Of a DNA stretch of 64,000 nt, positions 1 through 8,971 are shown in pieces. The notes under the pieces are model-generated. The model saw only the letters and a program-made list of their open reading frames with translations. It was not told the origin of the DNA and made no database searches. Source of the DNA: Kaistia adipata DSM 17808 (GTDB lineage Bacteria > Pseudomonadota > Alphaproteobacteria > Rhizobiales > Kaistiaceae). Each line of letters begins with the position of its first letter. Position 1 is the first letter of the stretch. Made by a program: the position numbers and the translations under genes. Where the stretch lies: NCBI RefSeq assembly GCF_000423225.1, contig NZ_AUHO01000010.1, positions 310,001 to 374,000 of the forward strand. The letters run 5' to 3'.

Positions 1-1856
1 ACGCCGTTGGCGCCCCTGAGCAGCATCTGCAGCAGGATGTTCGGCGCGCGCTCGCGCACCATGGCGAGCCGCTCCCACGGGTCCTCGGTCAGGAAGCGCA
101 TCGAGACGTCGAAGGTGGCGCCGCCCCAGCATTCGAGGCTGAGCAGGCCGGGCAGGCCGCGCGCGTAGGAATCGGCGATGCCGACGATGTCATGCGTGCG
201 CATGCGGGTGGCGAGCAGCGACTGGTGCGCGTCGCGCATGGTCGTGTCGGTGACGAGCACGCGCTTCTCGGCGCGCATCCACTTGGCGAGCGCCTCGGGG
301 CCATGCGCCTCGAGATATTGCTTGGTGCCGGGCGCCGGCTCGGCCTTGAACTGCGGGATCACCTTGGCGAGCGCGTCGGCCTTCGGCTTGACGCGGCCGC
401 GGGTCTCGGGATGGCCGTTCACCGTGACGTCGGCGATGTAGTTCAGGAGCTTGGTGGCGCGGTCGCGCCGGCGCACGGAGGAGAACAGCTCCGGCGTCGT
501 GTCGATGAACCGCGTCGTGTAGGAATTGTCGCGGAACTTCGGGTGGTTGATGATGTTGGCGACGAAGGTCAGGTTGGTCGCCACGCCGCGGATGCGGAAC
601 TCGCGCAGCGCGCGGTCCATGCGGGCGATCGCCTCCTCGGGCGAGGGCGCCCAGGCGGTGATCTTCTCCAGCAGCGGATCGTAGAAGCGGGTGATCACCG
701 CGCCGGAATAGGCGGTGCCGCCGTCGAGGCGGATGCCGAAGCCGGACGCCTCGCGATAGGCGGTGATGCGGCCGTAGTCCGGAATGAAGTTCTGCTCGGG
801 GTCTTCCGTCGTGATGCGGCACTGCAGGGCATGGCCGTACAGGCGGATGTCGGCCTGGGCCGGGACGCCCGATTCCGGCGTGCCGATGGCGGCGCCCTCG
901 GCGATGTGGATCTGCGCCTTGACGATGTCGATGCCGGTCACCTGCTCGGTGACGGTGTGCTCGACCTGGATGCGCGGGTTCACCTCGATGAAGTAGAACT
1001 TGCCGGTGTCGGCATCCATCAGGAACTCGACCGTGCCGGCGCCGTAATAGTCGGCCGCCGCGGCGATCTTCACGCCGTAGTCGGTGATCTCCTTGCGCTC
1101 GGCGTCGGAGAGGTAGGGAGCCGGCGCGCGCTCGACCACCTTCTGGTGGCGGCGCTGCACCGAGCAGTCGCGCTCGTAGAGATGGACGATGTTGCCGCGC
1201 TGGTCGCCGAGGATCTGCACCTCGACGTGACGGGCGCGCTCGACCAGCTTCTCGAGATAGATCTCGTCCTTGCCGAAGGCGGCCTTGGCCTCGCGGCGCG
1301 CCGTGATGGCGTCCTTGATCAGCGTCTCCTCGTCGCGGATGACGCGCATGCCGCGGCCGCCACCGCCCCAGGAGGCCTTCAGCATCAGCGGATAGCCGAT
1401 GCGGGCGGCCTCGGCCTTGATGGCCTCGACATCGTCCGGCAGCGGATCGGTCGCCGGCATCACCGGCACGCCGGCGGCGATCGCCAGGTTGCGGGCGGCG
1501 ACCTTGTTGCCGAGCATGCGCATCGTCTCGGGCGAGGGGCCGATGAAGATGATGCCGGCCTCGGCGCAGGCCTCGGCGAATTCGGGGCTCTCGGCCAAGA
1601 GGCCGTAGCCGGGATGGATGGCGTCGACCTTCGCCTCGCGGGCGATGCGGATCACGTCGGGGATGTTGAGATAGGCTTCGATCGGGCCGAGACCCTTGCC
1701 GACCTGGTAGGCCTCGTCGGCCTTGAAGCGATGCAGGGCGAGCTTGTCTTCCTCGGCGAAGATCGCGACGGTCGTCAGGCCCAGCTCGTTCGCGGCGCGG
1801 AAGACGCGAATGGCGATCTCCGAGCGGTTGGCGACAAGGATTTTCTTGATAGCCAC
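1..1856 (-). CDS. pyc: Pyruvate carboxylase, N-terminal 618 residues (runs off the window start)
   Basis: Biotin-dependent cytosolic enzyme that carboxylates pyruvate to oxaloacetate, an anaplerotic reaction. The GTG start at 1854-1856 opens MAIKKILVANRSEIAIRVF and is preceded by GGGGGAA. The biotin-carboxylase half is clear: AGIIFIGPSPETMRMLGNK, then the ATP-grasp glycine loop WGGGGRGMR near residue 163. The carboxyltransferase half begins with LLSLECWGGATFDVSMRFL near residue 570 and continues to VRERAPNILLQMLLRG close to the window edge. This order on one chain, without an acyl-CoA carboxylase-like break, identifies pyruvate carboxylase. The remainder of the carboxyltransferase domain and the biotinyl domain lie outside the window. 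The upstream gap carries a palindrome at 1900-1923. Confidence 0.97.
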   Translation of the reverse strand, partial: MAIKKILVANRSEIAIRVFRAANELGLTTVAIFAEEDKLALHRFKADEAYQVGKGLGPIEAYLNIPDVIRIAREAKVDAIHPGYGLLAESPEFAEACAEAGIIFIGPSPETMRMLGNKVAARNLAIAAGVPVMPATDPLPDDVEAIKAEAARIGYPLMLKASWGGGGRGMRVIRDEETLIKDAITARREAKAAFGKDEIYLEKLVERARHVEVQILGDQRGNIVHLYERDCSVQRRHQKVVERAPAPYLSDAERKEITDYGVKIAAAADYYGAGTVEFLMDADTGKFYFIEVNPRIQVEHTVTEQVTGIDIVKAQIHIAEGAAIGTPESGVPAQADIRLYGHALQCRITTEDPEQNFIPDYGRITAYREASGFGIRLDGGTAYSGAVITRFYDPLLEKITAWAPSPEEAIARMDRALREFRIRGVATNLTFVANIINHPKFRDNSYTTRFIDTTPELFSSVRRRDRATKLLNYIADVTVNGHPETRGRVKPKADALAKVIPQFKAEPAPGTKQYLEAHGPEALAKWMRAEKRVLVTDTTMRDAHQSLLATRMRTHDIVGIADSYARGLPGLLSLECWGGATFDVSMRFLTEDPWERLAMVRERAPNILLQMLLRGANG

Positions 1857-1899
1857 GTATTTCCCCCAACAGTGAGCGGCGCTTTGCCGCGCAACCGAA

Positions 1900-1923
1900 C
1901 CTAGTGCGGTAAGCCTTACTAGG
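1900..1923. promoter_or_regulatory. Palindrome upstream of pyc, possible operator
   Basis: CCTAGT at 1900-1905 pairs exactly with ACTAGG at 1918-1923, and the centre contains a second palindrome GTAAGCCTTAC at 1909-1919. It lies 44-67 bases upstream of the pyc start, in a 126-base gap between pyc and opgH. That position and symmetry suit a transcription-factor site for pyc, but I cannot name the protein. Confidence 0.3.
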
Positions 1924-1982
1924 TTTGTGCGCTTGCGAAAAGGTCGAAGCTTTATGTTGCAGTGCGAGTAAAATCGGCCGTT

Positions 1983-4184
1983 TCAGCCGGGGAGGGCACT
2001 AAGCCGGCTCATGAGCGCCGGGGTCGCCATGACCATGGCGCGCTCCTGCGGCGTCATGAAGGACACCGCCTCCGCGATGCTGGCGGCATCCTCGATCTTG
2101 GCCGCCGCGAGCGCCTCGACCGCCTCGATCTTGCCGCGCGGGCGCTCCGCCACGGCGTCGATCAGGGCGAGATGCACGGCGCGCAGCCGCGCGTCGCCGG
2201 CGATGGTCGCGAGGCCGGGGGAGTCGGCGATGGCCGCCTCATAGGCGGGGCGGATCGCGGCGGCGTCGACCGCCACGGCGGGCGGGGCGACTTCCTCCGG
2301 CGTGCGCAGCAGGCCGATGCGGCGGATGAAGCGGCCGGCCCGATTCGAGCCGGTCCAGCCGGACACTGGCACGACGAGCAGCAGGCCGAGGATGGCCGGC
2401 GACAGCCACGCCACCAGCACCCAGCTATCGAGCGAGGCGGCGAGCAGCAGCGCCACGCCCATCAGGAAGTGCCAGCGGTGGCGGACGATCAGCGAGCGCA
2501 GCGGCACGCCGCCATCGTCGCGGCGCTGCGGCTTCCAGCCGGAATCGCGGCCGATCAGGATCGACACGATGGCGCCGGTATGGACCAGCATCATCACCGG
2601 CGCGATCAGGGCCGAGACGATGATCTCGAAGACGAAGCTCGCCAGCGTGCGGAAGCCGCCGACCGTGCGGCGATCGTCGCGATTGCGCAGGAAGGCGATC
2701 AGGCCGAGGAGTTTCGGGCCGAACAGGATGACCATGGTGAGGCCGAACAGACGCAAGGCGCGCTCGGCGTCGATCACCGGCCAGGTCGGGAAGAGCTGGA
2801 ACTCCTCGGTGAAATATTCCGGCCGGATGAAATGCGCCTGCAGCGACAGCACCAGGCCGGCGAGGATCAGCAGCAGCCAGAGCGGCGAGGCGAGATAGGA
2901 GCCGATGCCGGTCAGAAGGTGGATGCGGCTCACCCAGTGCAGGCCGCGTGCCGGCAGCACGAAGATGTGCTGGAGGTTGCCCTGGCACCAGCGCCGGTCG
3001 CGCACGGCGAGATCGATGATCGAGGGCGGGCTCTCCTCGTAGGACCCGGCGAGGTCCTCGGCGATGCGCACGGTCCAGCCGGCGCGGCGCAGCAGAGCGG
3101 CCTCGACGAAATCGTGGCTCAGGATGTGGCCGCCGAAGGGCGGCTTGCCCGGCAGGTCGGGAAGGCCGGCCGATTCCATGAAGGCGCGGGTGCGGATGAT
3201 CGCGTTGTGGCCCCAGTAATTGCCCTCGGAGCCGGTCCAGAAGGCGAGGCCGGCGCCGACGATCGGGCCGTAGACGCGGCCGGCGAACTGCTGCAGCCGC
3301 GCGACGATGGTGGTGCCGTTGACGAGCGCCGGGATCGTCTGGATCAGGCCGGCGTCGGGATCTTCCTCCATGCGGCGCGCCAGCTCGACGATCGTCTCGG
3401 GGGCGATCAGGCTGTCGGCGTCGAGCACCAGCATGTGGTCATAGGTCGAGCCCCAGCGGGTGCAGAAATCGGCGACGTTGCCGGACTTGCGGGCGATGTT
3501 CTTGCGGCGGCGGCGATAATAGACGCGCGCCTTGTCGCCGAGGCGGGCGCGCAGCGTCAGCAGCGCCGCTTCCTCCTGCAGGGCGACGTCGGGATCGGTC
3601 GTGTCGGACAGGATGAACCAGTCGAAGGCCGGCCCCTGGCGGAGCGCGTCCAGCCCGGTCGCCATTGCCTCGACGGCGGCGAAGACCCGCGACGGGTCCT
3701 CGTTGTAGGTCGGCATCAGCATGGCCGTCCGGCTCTCGAGCGGACCGGCGGCGGTCCGCTTCGGCCGGTGCAGCCGTCCCATGACGACGCCATAGCCGGC
3801 GATCGCGCTGGTGAAGGCCATCGCGATCCAGCCGAAATTCAGCGCGAACAGCACGAGCACGGCGATCTCGACCGGCGTCAGGCCGCCGACGATGAGCACC
3901 TGCTCCATCTCGTAGACGGCGACGACGGCCAGCAGGAAGGCGCTGCCGAGAATGGCGATGCGGCGCAGCCAGGACGAGCGCGAGCGGCGCGGGTCGACGA
4001 ACTTGCGGCGGTCGCGCCGGCGGAAGCGCCAGAGCGACTGCGGCGGCATGTCGGCGTGGGTTTCCGCCGGCATGCCGCGCTGGGGTTCGAGCGACGTTTC
4101 CGCGCCGGGCGCGCGACGGGCAGTCGGGGGAGCGTCCTCCGTCTGCGCCGCCTCACCGGCCGGGAAAGCGATTACGCCGTCCAT
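1983..4184 (-). CDS. opgH: Periplasmic glucan glucosyltransferase OpgH (MdoH)
   Basis: Inner-membrane GT2-family enzyme that polymerises glucose from UDP-glucose for osmoregulated periplasmic glucans. The 733-residue chain has a proline-rich cytoplasmic N-terminus, two membrane helices at about 75-95 and 103-130, a catalytic domain with LDADS (Asp 255/257) and the QxxRW-type DRRWCQGNLQH near 396-406, then further membrane helices. The first 13 bases overlap the end of opgG at 4172-4184, so the two are translated as a pair. The length is shorter than the roughly 850 residues of the E. coli protein, mainly at the termini. Confidence 0.95.
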   Translation of the reverse strand: MDGVIAFPAGEAAQTEDAPPTARRAPGAETSLEPQRGMPAETHADMPPQSLWRFRRRDRRKFVDPRRSRSSWLRRIAILGSAFLLAVVAVYEMEQVLIVGGLTPVEIAVLVLFALNFGWIAMAFTSAIAGYGVVMGRLHRPKRTAAGPLESRTAMLMPTYNEDPSRVFAAVEAMATGLDALRQGPAFDWFILSDTTDPDVALQEEAALLTLRARLGDKARVYYRRRRKNIARKSGNVADFCTRWGSTYDHMLVLDADSLIAPETIVELARRMEEDPDAGLIQTIPALVNGTTIVARLQQFAGRVYGPIVGAGLAFWTGSEGNYWGHNAIIRTRAFMESAGLPDLPGKPPFGGHILSHDFVEAALLRRAGWTVRIAEDLAGSYEESPPSIIDLAVRDRRWCQGNLQHIFVLPARGLHWVSRIHLLTGIGSYLASPLWLLLILAGLVLSLQAHFIRPEYFTEEFQLFPTWPVIDAERALRLFGLTMVILFGPKLLGLIAFLRNRDDRRTVGGFRTLASFVFEIIVSALIAPVMMLVHTGAIVSILIGRDSGWKPQRRDDGGVPLRSLIVRHRWHFLMGVALLLAASLDSWVLVAWLSPAILGLLLVVPVSGWTGSNRAGRFIRRIGLLRTPEEVAPPAVAVDAAAIRPAYEAAIADSPGLATIAGDARLRAVHLALIDAVAERPRGKIEAVEALAAAKIEDAASIAEAVSFMTPQERAMVMATPALMSRLSALPG

Positions 4185-5758
4185 CGATAGACCCAGGTCT
4201 CCGCTGGACGTTGATCGGGGAATTCGAGCACGGTCCTGAGTTCGACCAGCGTCGCATCTTCCGGATCGAGCTCGAAATTGACCCGCCAGCCCTCGCCCAG
4301 CTTGGGGTTGGGGATCAGCACGACATTGCTGATTTTACCCTTGGACGTGGTCACCGTCGCCTTCGGTTCAGGCGCCGGCTTGCCCTCGAGGGGCTCCGGC
4401 GGGAAGAAATCGATCACAAAACGGCGACTGGCCGAGTCGCCGTCGAGCGTGGCGCGGCCGACACGGGTGCCGGCGACGACCATGCCGCCCGGCACGTAGT
4501 TCGGATCGCCGCCCCAGGACAGGCGGTAGGCGAAGGAATATTCCGAGCCGGCGGGGATCGGATCCTTCGGCTGCCAGTAGGCGACGATGTTGTCGTGGAT
4601 CTCCGAATTGGTCGGGATCTCGATCAGCGTCACGGCGCCCTGGCCCCAGTCGCCGACCGGCTCGACCCAGAGGCTCGGGCGGCGCTCATAGACGGCCTCG
4701 AGATCTTGGTAGGTCTCGAACACGCGGTCGCGCTGCATCAGGCCGAAGCCGCGCGGGCCGGCGTCGACGAAGGCGCTGATCTGCAGCGTGTTCGGATTGG
4801 CGAGCGGTCGCCACAGCCGCTCGCCGCGGCCGTTGACCATCAGCAGGCCGTCGGAATCGTGCACTTCCGGACGGAAGTCGTCGATGTTGGTGCGGTCGTT
4901 GGCGCCGAAGTAGAACATGCTGGTGCCGGGCGCCAGGCCGACCTTGGTCAGCTCGGTGCGCGGGAACAGCGTCGCCTCGACGTCCATCGTCGTCGGGTAG
5001 CCGGGCCGGACGGTGAAGCGGTAGGCGCCCGACGCGCTCGGGCTGTCGAGCAGCGCGTGCAGGACGATGGTGTCGCCCTGCTGCACCGGGGTCTCGACCC
5101 AGAAGGCGCGGAAGATCGGGAATTCCTCGCCCTCGGGCTCGGCCGTCTTCAGCGCCAGGCCGCGAGCCGAGATGCCGTAGACCTGGCCCTTGCCGAGCGA
5201 GCGGAAATAGCTGGCGCCCTGGAAGACGAGGATCTCGTCGAAATAGTCCGGCTTGTTGATCGGGCCGTGCACGCGGATGCCGGCGAAGCCCATGTCCTCG
5301 TCCGGAATGCCCTTCGGCACCAGCGGGCCGAAGTCGAACAGATTGGTCGAGTAGGGCAGGTGCTTGGCCTGGCCGTCCTTGACGATCGCGACCTCGATCG
5401 GCTCCTTGAAATAGAAGCCGGGATGGAAGAGCTGCAGCTTGAACGGCAGACCGTCATCGGCCCAGACCGACGCCGCCGACTTGAAGCGGATGTCGCGATA
5501 CTGGTCGTAGGTCAGGTTCTGCAGCACGTCGGGCAGGCGCGAGGTCGGCGCGGCGAACGGCACGCGCGACAGGCGCCGCGCGATCTCGGCCACGGTCGAG
5601 CGCGTAAAGGGACCGTCCGTCGCCAGCGAGGCGGCGACATTGGTCGCCTGCGCCATCGCCTGGTCGGGATACAGATCGCCGATCGCGGCGGCGGCAACGA
5701 AGGCGCCTGCGGAAGCCAACAGGCGGCGCCGCGTGATCTTGTACGGAGTCTCAGTCAT
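4172..5758 (-). CDS. opgG: Periplasmic glucan biosynthesis protein OpgG/OpgD (MdoG)
   Basis: Periplasmic protein needed for assembly or branching of glucans made by OpgH. The 528-residue product starts with a twin-arginine signal: TRRRLLASAGAF at about residues 8-19 followed by a hydrophobic stretch and a likely cleavage site after the AMA at about residue 36. A Tat signal is typical of OpgD, while E. coli OpgG uses Sec, so OpgD-type is equally possible by name. The body matches the MdoG fold (for example FAYRLSWGGDP and the YNxxLFDFGP-like N-terminal part). It is the first gene of the opgG-opgH pair and has a long leader region upstream. Confidence 0.92.
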   Translation of the reverse strand: MTETPYKITRRRLLASAGAFVAAAAIGDLYPDQAMAQATNVAASLATDGPFTRSTVAEIARRLSRVPFAAPTSRLPDVLQNLTYDQYRDIRFKSAASVWADDGLPFKLQLFHPGFYFKEPIEVAIVKDGQAKHLPYSTNLFDFGPLVPKGIPDEDMGFAGIRVHGPINKPDYFDEILVFQGASYFRSLGKGQVYGISARGLALKTAEPEGEEFPIFRAFWVETPVQQGDTIVLHALLDSPSASGAYRFTVRPGYPTTMDVEATLFPRTELTKVGLAPGTSMFYFGANDRTNIDDFRPEVHDSDGLLMVNGRGERLWRPLANPNTLQISAFVDAGPRGFGLMQRDRVFETYQDLEAVYERRPSLWVEPVGDWGQGAVTLIEIPTNSEIHDNIVAYWQPKDPIPAGSEYSFAYRLSWGGDPNYVPGGMVVAGTRVGRATLDGDSASRRFVIDFFPPEPLEGKPAPEPKATVTTSKGKISNVVLIPNPKLGEGWRVNFELDPEDATLVELRTVLEFPDQRPAETWVYRWTA

Positions 5759-6223
5759 TTTCTGTCTGTTTTCTCGGGAAACCGTCGAATCGCCCGAAGC
5801 TAGGATCGAACTGTGGTGAAAGTTTCACGGTCAAACGTGCGTAGCTGATTTGGTGGTGCACGTCGATGGCCCGCAAGGGGCTCCGCGGGGGACGAAAGGG
5901 GCGGCGATGCCGTCCCGCGCGGCGACCCCATGCGGTCCCGCACGCCTTCAGGATCCTGTCCGGCATGATCGCGATCCCCCGCCCCGTGTTTCCCGAGCGT
6001 CCCAGGCAATCTAGCCCCGTTTTGCCGCCAGAGGAATGTCGTGCCGCCGGGGTGGTGCGGCATATTCGTCGGAGCGCCCGCCCGGGGCGGGTCGATCCTC
6101 CCCAGCTTCCACCCCCGGCGTCCTGCCGGGGCCTTGTGCGGCCTGCGCCGCGTCGGCATTCTCTGCTCGACTTTTTCGGGCGATGACGCCCCTGCCAACA
6201 AGAAGCCCATTCGAGGAGCCCCT
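5759..6223. other. 465-base divergent intergenic region between opgG and rbsK
   Basis: No convincing gene. The rbsK frame stays open back to 6041, but that extension has no family similarity and the Shine-Dalgarno for rbsK is at its end. A perfect hairpin CCCCGGC (6113-6119) / GCCGGGG (6125-6131) with a 5-base loop lies about 90 bases before rbsK, and a second GC-rich palindrome, CCGCCCCGGGCGGG-like, lies near 6077-6092. Both opgG and rbsK promoters must be here, but I could not place a confident -35/-10 pair. Confidence 0.4.
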
Positions 6224-7141
6224 ATGATCACGGTATTCGGTTCGATCAACATCGACCTCGTCAGCCGCACGGCCCGTCTGCCGCGGCCGGGCGAGACCGT
6301 GCCGGGGTCGGACTACAGCCTCATTCCTGGCGGCAAGGGCGCCAACCAGGCGCTGGCGGCGCGGCGTGCCGGCGCGACCGTCCGTATGGTGGGCGCGGTC
6401 GGCCATGACGACATGGCCGCCGCGGCGCTGGCCGAGCTCGAGGCCGGCGGCGTCGACCTCTCCGGCGTCAAGCGCGATGGCGCCACCACCGGCATGGCGG
6501 TGATCACCGTCGACGACCACGCCGAGAACACCATCGTGCTGTCGCCGGGCGCCAATGCCCGCCTGGTGGCCAGCGATCTCGCGCCCGGCGCGATCGGAGC
6601 CGGCGACACGCTGCTGCTGCAGATGGAGACGCCCTTCGCCGAGAGCCTCAAGGCGGCCCGGCAGGCCAAGGCGGCCGGCGCCCGCGTCATTCTCTCGATC
6701 GCGCCGTTCCTGCCGGTCGAGCGCGCCGCCTTCGCCGATGTCGACATCATCCTGGTGAACGAGACCGAGGCGGCGGACCTCGCCCGTCATCTCGGCCTGT
6801 TGCCGGGCTCCGACGGGGCCGCCACCGTGACCAGGCTCGCCGCCGAGCTCGGCCGGACCGTGATCGCCACGCTGGGGCCGGACGGCGCCGTCGCAGCCAC
6901 CGGCGCCGAGACGATCAGCGTGCCGGCGCTCAAGGTGGTGCCGGTCGACACGACGGGCGCCGGCGACACGTTCTGCGGCGTTCTGGCGGCTCTGCTCGAT
7001 GAGGGCGCCGACCTCGCCGCCGCGATGCGGCGGGCCGCCGTCGCGGGTTCGCTCGCCTGTGCCAAGGCCGGCGCGCAGCCCAGTTTCCCGCTGCGCGAAG
7101 CGATCGAATTGTCGCTGGCGGGCAACCCCGCTTTTCCGTGA
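6224..7141 (+). CDS. rbsK: Ribokinase-type sugar kinase (PfkB family)
   Basis: Cytosolic kinase likely phosphorylating ribose or a related sugar on O5. The 305-residue product shows the PfkB signatures: MITVFGSINIDLVSRT at the start, GGKGANQALAARR at about 34-46, NETEAADL in the middle, and the ATP/catalytic motif DTTGAGDTFCGVLAAL, whose second Asp is the catalytic base. The ATG at 6224 is preceded by GAGGAG. It is followed by a dehydratase gene on the same strand, separated by 158 bases with its own promoter-like sequence. No ribose transporter is adjacent, so the exact sugar is inferred only from similarity to RbsK. Confidence 0.88.
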   Translation: MITVFGSINIDLVSRTARLPRPGETVPGSDYSLIPGGKGANQALAARRAGATVRMVGAVGHDDMAAAALAELEAGGVDLSGVKRDGATTGMAVITVDDHAENTIVLSPGANARLVASDLAPGAIGAGDTLLLQMETPFAESLKAARQAKAAGARVILSIAPFLPVERAAFADVDIILVNETEAADLARHLGLLPGSDGAATVTRLAAELGRTVIATLGPDGAVAATGAETISVPALKVVPVDTTGAGDTFCGVLAALLDEGADLAAAMRRAAVAGSLACAKAGAQPSFPLREAIELSLAGNPAFP

Positions 7142-7166
7142 CAGTACCCGAGCGCTACTATATAGG
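7138..7166 (+). promoter_or_regulatory. Candidate promoter of the uxaA-like gene
   Basis: GTGACA at 7138-7143 and TATAGG at 7161-7166 are separated by 17 bases, a good fit to a housekeeping sigma promoter. The -35 box overlaps the last codons of rbsK. The predicted start of transcription would leave a leader of about 125 bases containing the inverted repeat at 7188-7206. Confidence 0.4.
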
Positions 7167-7187
7167 ACAGCGCAGTAGTCCATCACT

Positions 7188-7206
7188 GGTGAATGTCGTA
7201 TTCACC
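7188..7206. promoter_or_regulatory. Inverted repeat GGTGAAT-N5-ATTCACC, possible repressor site
   Basis: A perfect 7-base inverted repeat with a 5-base spacer. It lies just after the predicted transcription start of the uxaA-like gene, where a repressor would block elongation or promoter clearance. GntR- or LacI-type sugar-acid regulators use sites of this size; no regulator gene is next to it. Confidence 0.35.
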
Positions 7207-7299
7207 TGGAAAGCCAGTTGGGGCTGCATCCGACGGCGCGCAGCGGCGCGGCCGGCTGGGTGAAGCCAATCGCCCTTACCCTTGTTGTCGAGATCTCCG

Positions 7300-8832
7300 A
7301 TGAGCGTCACCACCGCTGCCCCGCCCCGCACTCTTCGCCTGAACGCCACCGACAATGTCCGCGTCGCCATCGACACGATCATGCCCGGATCGGTCGTGGA
7401 GGGCGTCACCGCGACCCAGCGCGTCCCGAAGGGGCACAAGCTCGCCGTCGTCGGCATTCCCGAGGGCGGTCCCGTGCTGAAGTTCGGCCAGATCATAGGC
7501 TTCGCCAAGGCGCCGATCGCGCCGGGCGAGTGGGTGCATGAGCACAATTGCGGCATGCACGAGTTCGACCGCGACTACCAGTTTGCCGAGGGCGCGCATG
7601 ACGACGGCCTGCTGCCGCTCGCCGAGCGCCGCCATTTCGACGGCTATCACCGCCCGAACGGCAAGGTCGGCACCCGCAACTACATCGGCATCCTGACCAG
7701 CGTGAACTGCTCGGCGACGGTCGCCCGCTACATCGCCGACGCCTTCAACCGCACGGACATCCTGAAGGACTATCCGAATGTCGACGGCGTCGTCGCCTTC
7801 GTGCATGGCCAGGGCTGCGGCATGGGCGGTTCCGGCGAGGGCTACGACACGCTGGAGCGCACGCAGTGGGGCTATGCCTCGCATCCGAACCTCGCCGGCG
7901 TGCTCGTCGTCGGCCTCGGCTGCGAGGTGTTCCAAATCCCGCGCCTGATGAAGCAGTACAATCTCGTCGAGCATGACGGCTTCCGGACGATGACGATCCA
8001 GGAGACCGGCGGCACCAAGAAGACGATCGAAACCGGCATCGCCGTGATCAAGGACATGCTGCCGGCCGCCAACGCCTACCGCCGCCAGCCGACCCCGGTC
8101 TCGGAGATCATGGTCGGCCTGCAGTGCGGCGGCTCCGACGGCTATTCCGGCATCACCGCCAACCCGGCGCTCGGCCATGCCTCCGACATCCTCGTCCGCC
8201 ATGGCGGCACGACCATCCTGTCGGAGACGCCGGAGATCTACGGCGCCGAGCACCTGCTCACCCGCCGCGCCGCCAACCGCGAGGTCGGCGAGAAGCTGGT
8301 CGACCTGATCAAGTGGTGGGAAGACTACACCGAGCGCAACAAGGGCGAGATGAACAACAACCCGTCGCCCGGCAACAAGCTCGGTGGCCTGACGACGATT
8401 CTGGAGAAGTCGCTCGGCGCCGCCGCCAAGGGCGGCACCTCGACGCTGCGCGGCGTCTACAAGTACGCCGAGCCGGTCGACACGCATGGCTTCGTCTACA
8501 TGGACAGCCCCGGCTACGACCCGGCCGCCGTCACCGGCCAGATCGCGTCCGGCGCCAACATGATCGTGTTCACGACCGGCCGTGGCTCGGCCGCCGGCTA
8601 CAAGCCGACGCCGTCGATCAAGCTCGCCACCAATTCCGACGTCTACACCCGCATGATCGACGACATGGACATCAATTGCGGCGACGTGCTCGACGGCGTG
8701 TCGATCGAGGAGAAGGGCCAGGAGATCTTCGACGAGATCGTCGCGGTCGCTTCCGGCAAGCACTCGAAGTCGGAGGACCTCGGCTATGGCGACGCCGAGT
8801 TCGTGCCGTGGCAGATCGGCGCCGTGATGTGA
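7300..8832 (+). CDS. uxaA: UxaA-family altronate/galactarate dehydratase
   Basis: Predicted to dehydrate a hexonate such as altronate (to 2-keto-3-deoxygluconate) or galactarate; metal-dependent and cytosolic. The 510-residue chain carries an N-terminal SAF domain (about 10-105, ending in EWVHEHNCGMHEF) and the catalytic UxaA body with GKVGTRNYIGILTSVNCSAT, FVHGQGCGMGGSGEGYD, QCGGSDGYSGITANPALG and FTTGRGSAAGYKPTPSIK. The ATG at 7300 is preferred over an in-frame TTG at 7282. UxaA fusing SAF and catalytic parts is the usual single-chain form. Altronate versus galactarate cannot be decided by reading. An intrinsic terminator follows directly. Confidence 0.88.
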   Translation: MSVTTAAPPRTLRLNATDNVRVAIDTIMPGSVVEGVTATQRVPKGHKLAVVGIPEGGPVLKFGQIIGFAKAPIAPGEWVHEHNCGMHEFDRDYQFAEGAHDDGLLPLAERRHFDGYHRPNGKVGTRNYIGILTSVNCSATVARYIADAFNRTDILKDYPNVDGVVAFVHGQGCGMGGSGEGYDTLERTQWGYASHPNLAGVLVVGLGCEVFQIPRLMKQYNLVEHDGFRTMTIQETGGTKKTIETGIAVIKDMLPAANAYRRQPTPVSEIMVGLQCGGSDGYSGITANPALGHASDILVRHGGTTILSETPEIYGAEHLLTRRAANREVGEKLVDLIKWWEDYTERNKGEMNNNPSPGNKLGGLTTILEKSLGAAAKGGTSTLRGVYKYAEPVDTHGFVYMDSPGYDPAAVTGQIASGANMIVFTTGRGSAAGYKPTPSIKLATNSDVYTRMIDDMDINCGDVLDGVSIEEKGQEIFDEIVAVASGKHSKSEDLGYGDAEFVPWQIGAVM

Positions 8833-8865
8833 GGCCTGGCCTTACCATCTGACGCATTTCGGAAA

Positions 8866-8895
8866 GCCCTCGTCCGCCCGGACGGGGGCTTTTTT
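8866..8895 (+). terminator. Intrinsic terminator after the uxaA-like gene
   Basis: A 10-base-pair stem GCCCTCGTCC/GGACGGGGGC with one G-T wobble and a 4-base loop runs straight into TTTTTT. It sits 33 bases after the stop codon. Confidence 0.85.
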
Positions 8896-8941
8896 GTTAC
8901 GTGACTCTCGCGGGGCCTCACTTGCGTCGTCGCCAGGCTGC

Positions 8942-8968
8942 CGTCATCGCCGCGAAGGCGGGGATGCG
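8942..8968. repeat. Single REP-like palindromic unit
   Basis: CGTCATCGCCGCGAAGGCGGGGATGCG is a near-perfect hairpin around GAA. It resembles one arm of the longer repeat at 51782-51883 (GTCATCCC..., ...CGCGGGAATGAC). It lies 4 bases beyond the mntH stop and could also help end mntH transcription. Confidence 0.4.
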
Positions 8969-8971
8969 ACC

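Noticed and set aside
190-1904. Long open frames on both strands (559-570 codons) across the start of the window
   Set aside because: They are out-of-frame shadows of pyruvate carboxylase: Arg/Gly/Asp/Ala-rich without domains, while the GTG-started minus frame encodes a perfect biotin carboxylase.
1962-4190. 742-codon plus-strand frame opposite opgH
   Set aside because: Arg/Gln/Asp/His-rich GC-frame artefact; opgH on the other strand has all its motifs.
6041-6223. 61-codon N-terminal extension of ribokinase
   Set aside because: No ribokinase similarity, and the GAGGAG site directs initiation at 6224.
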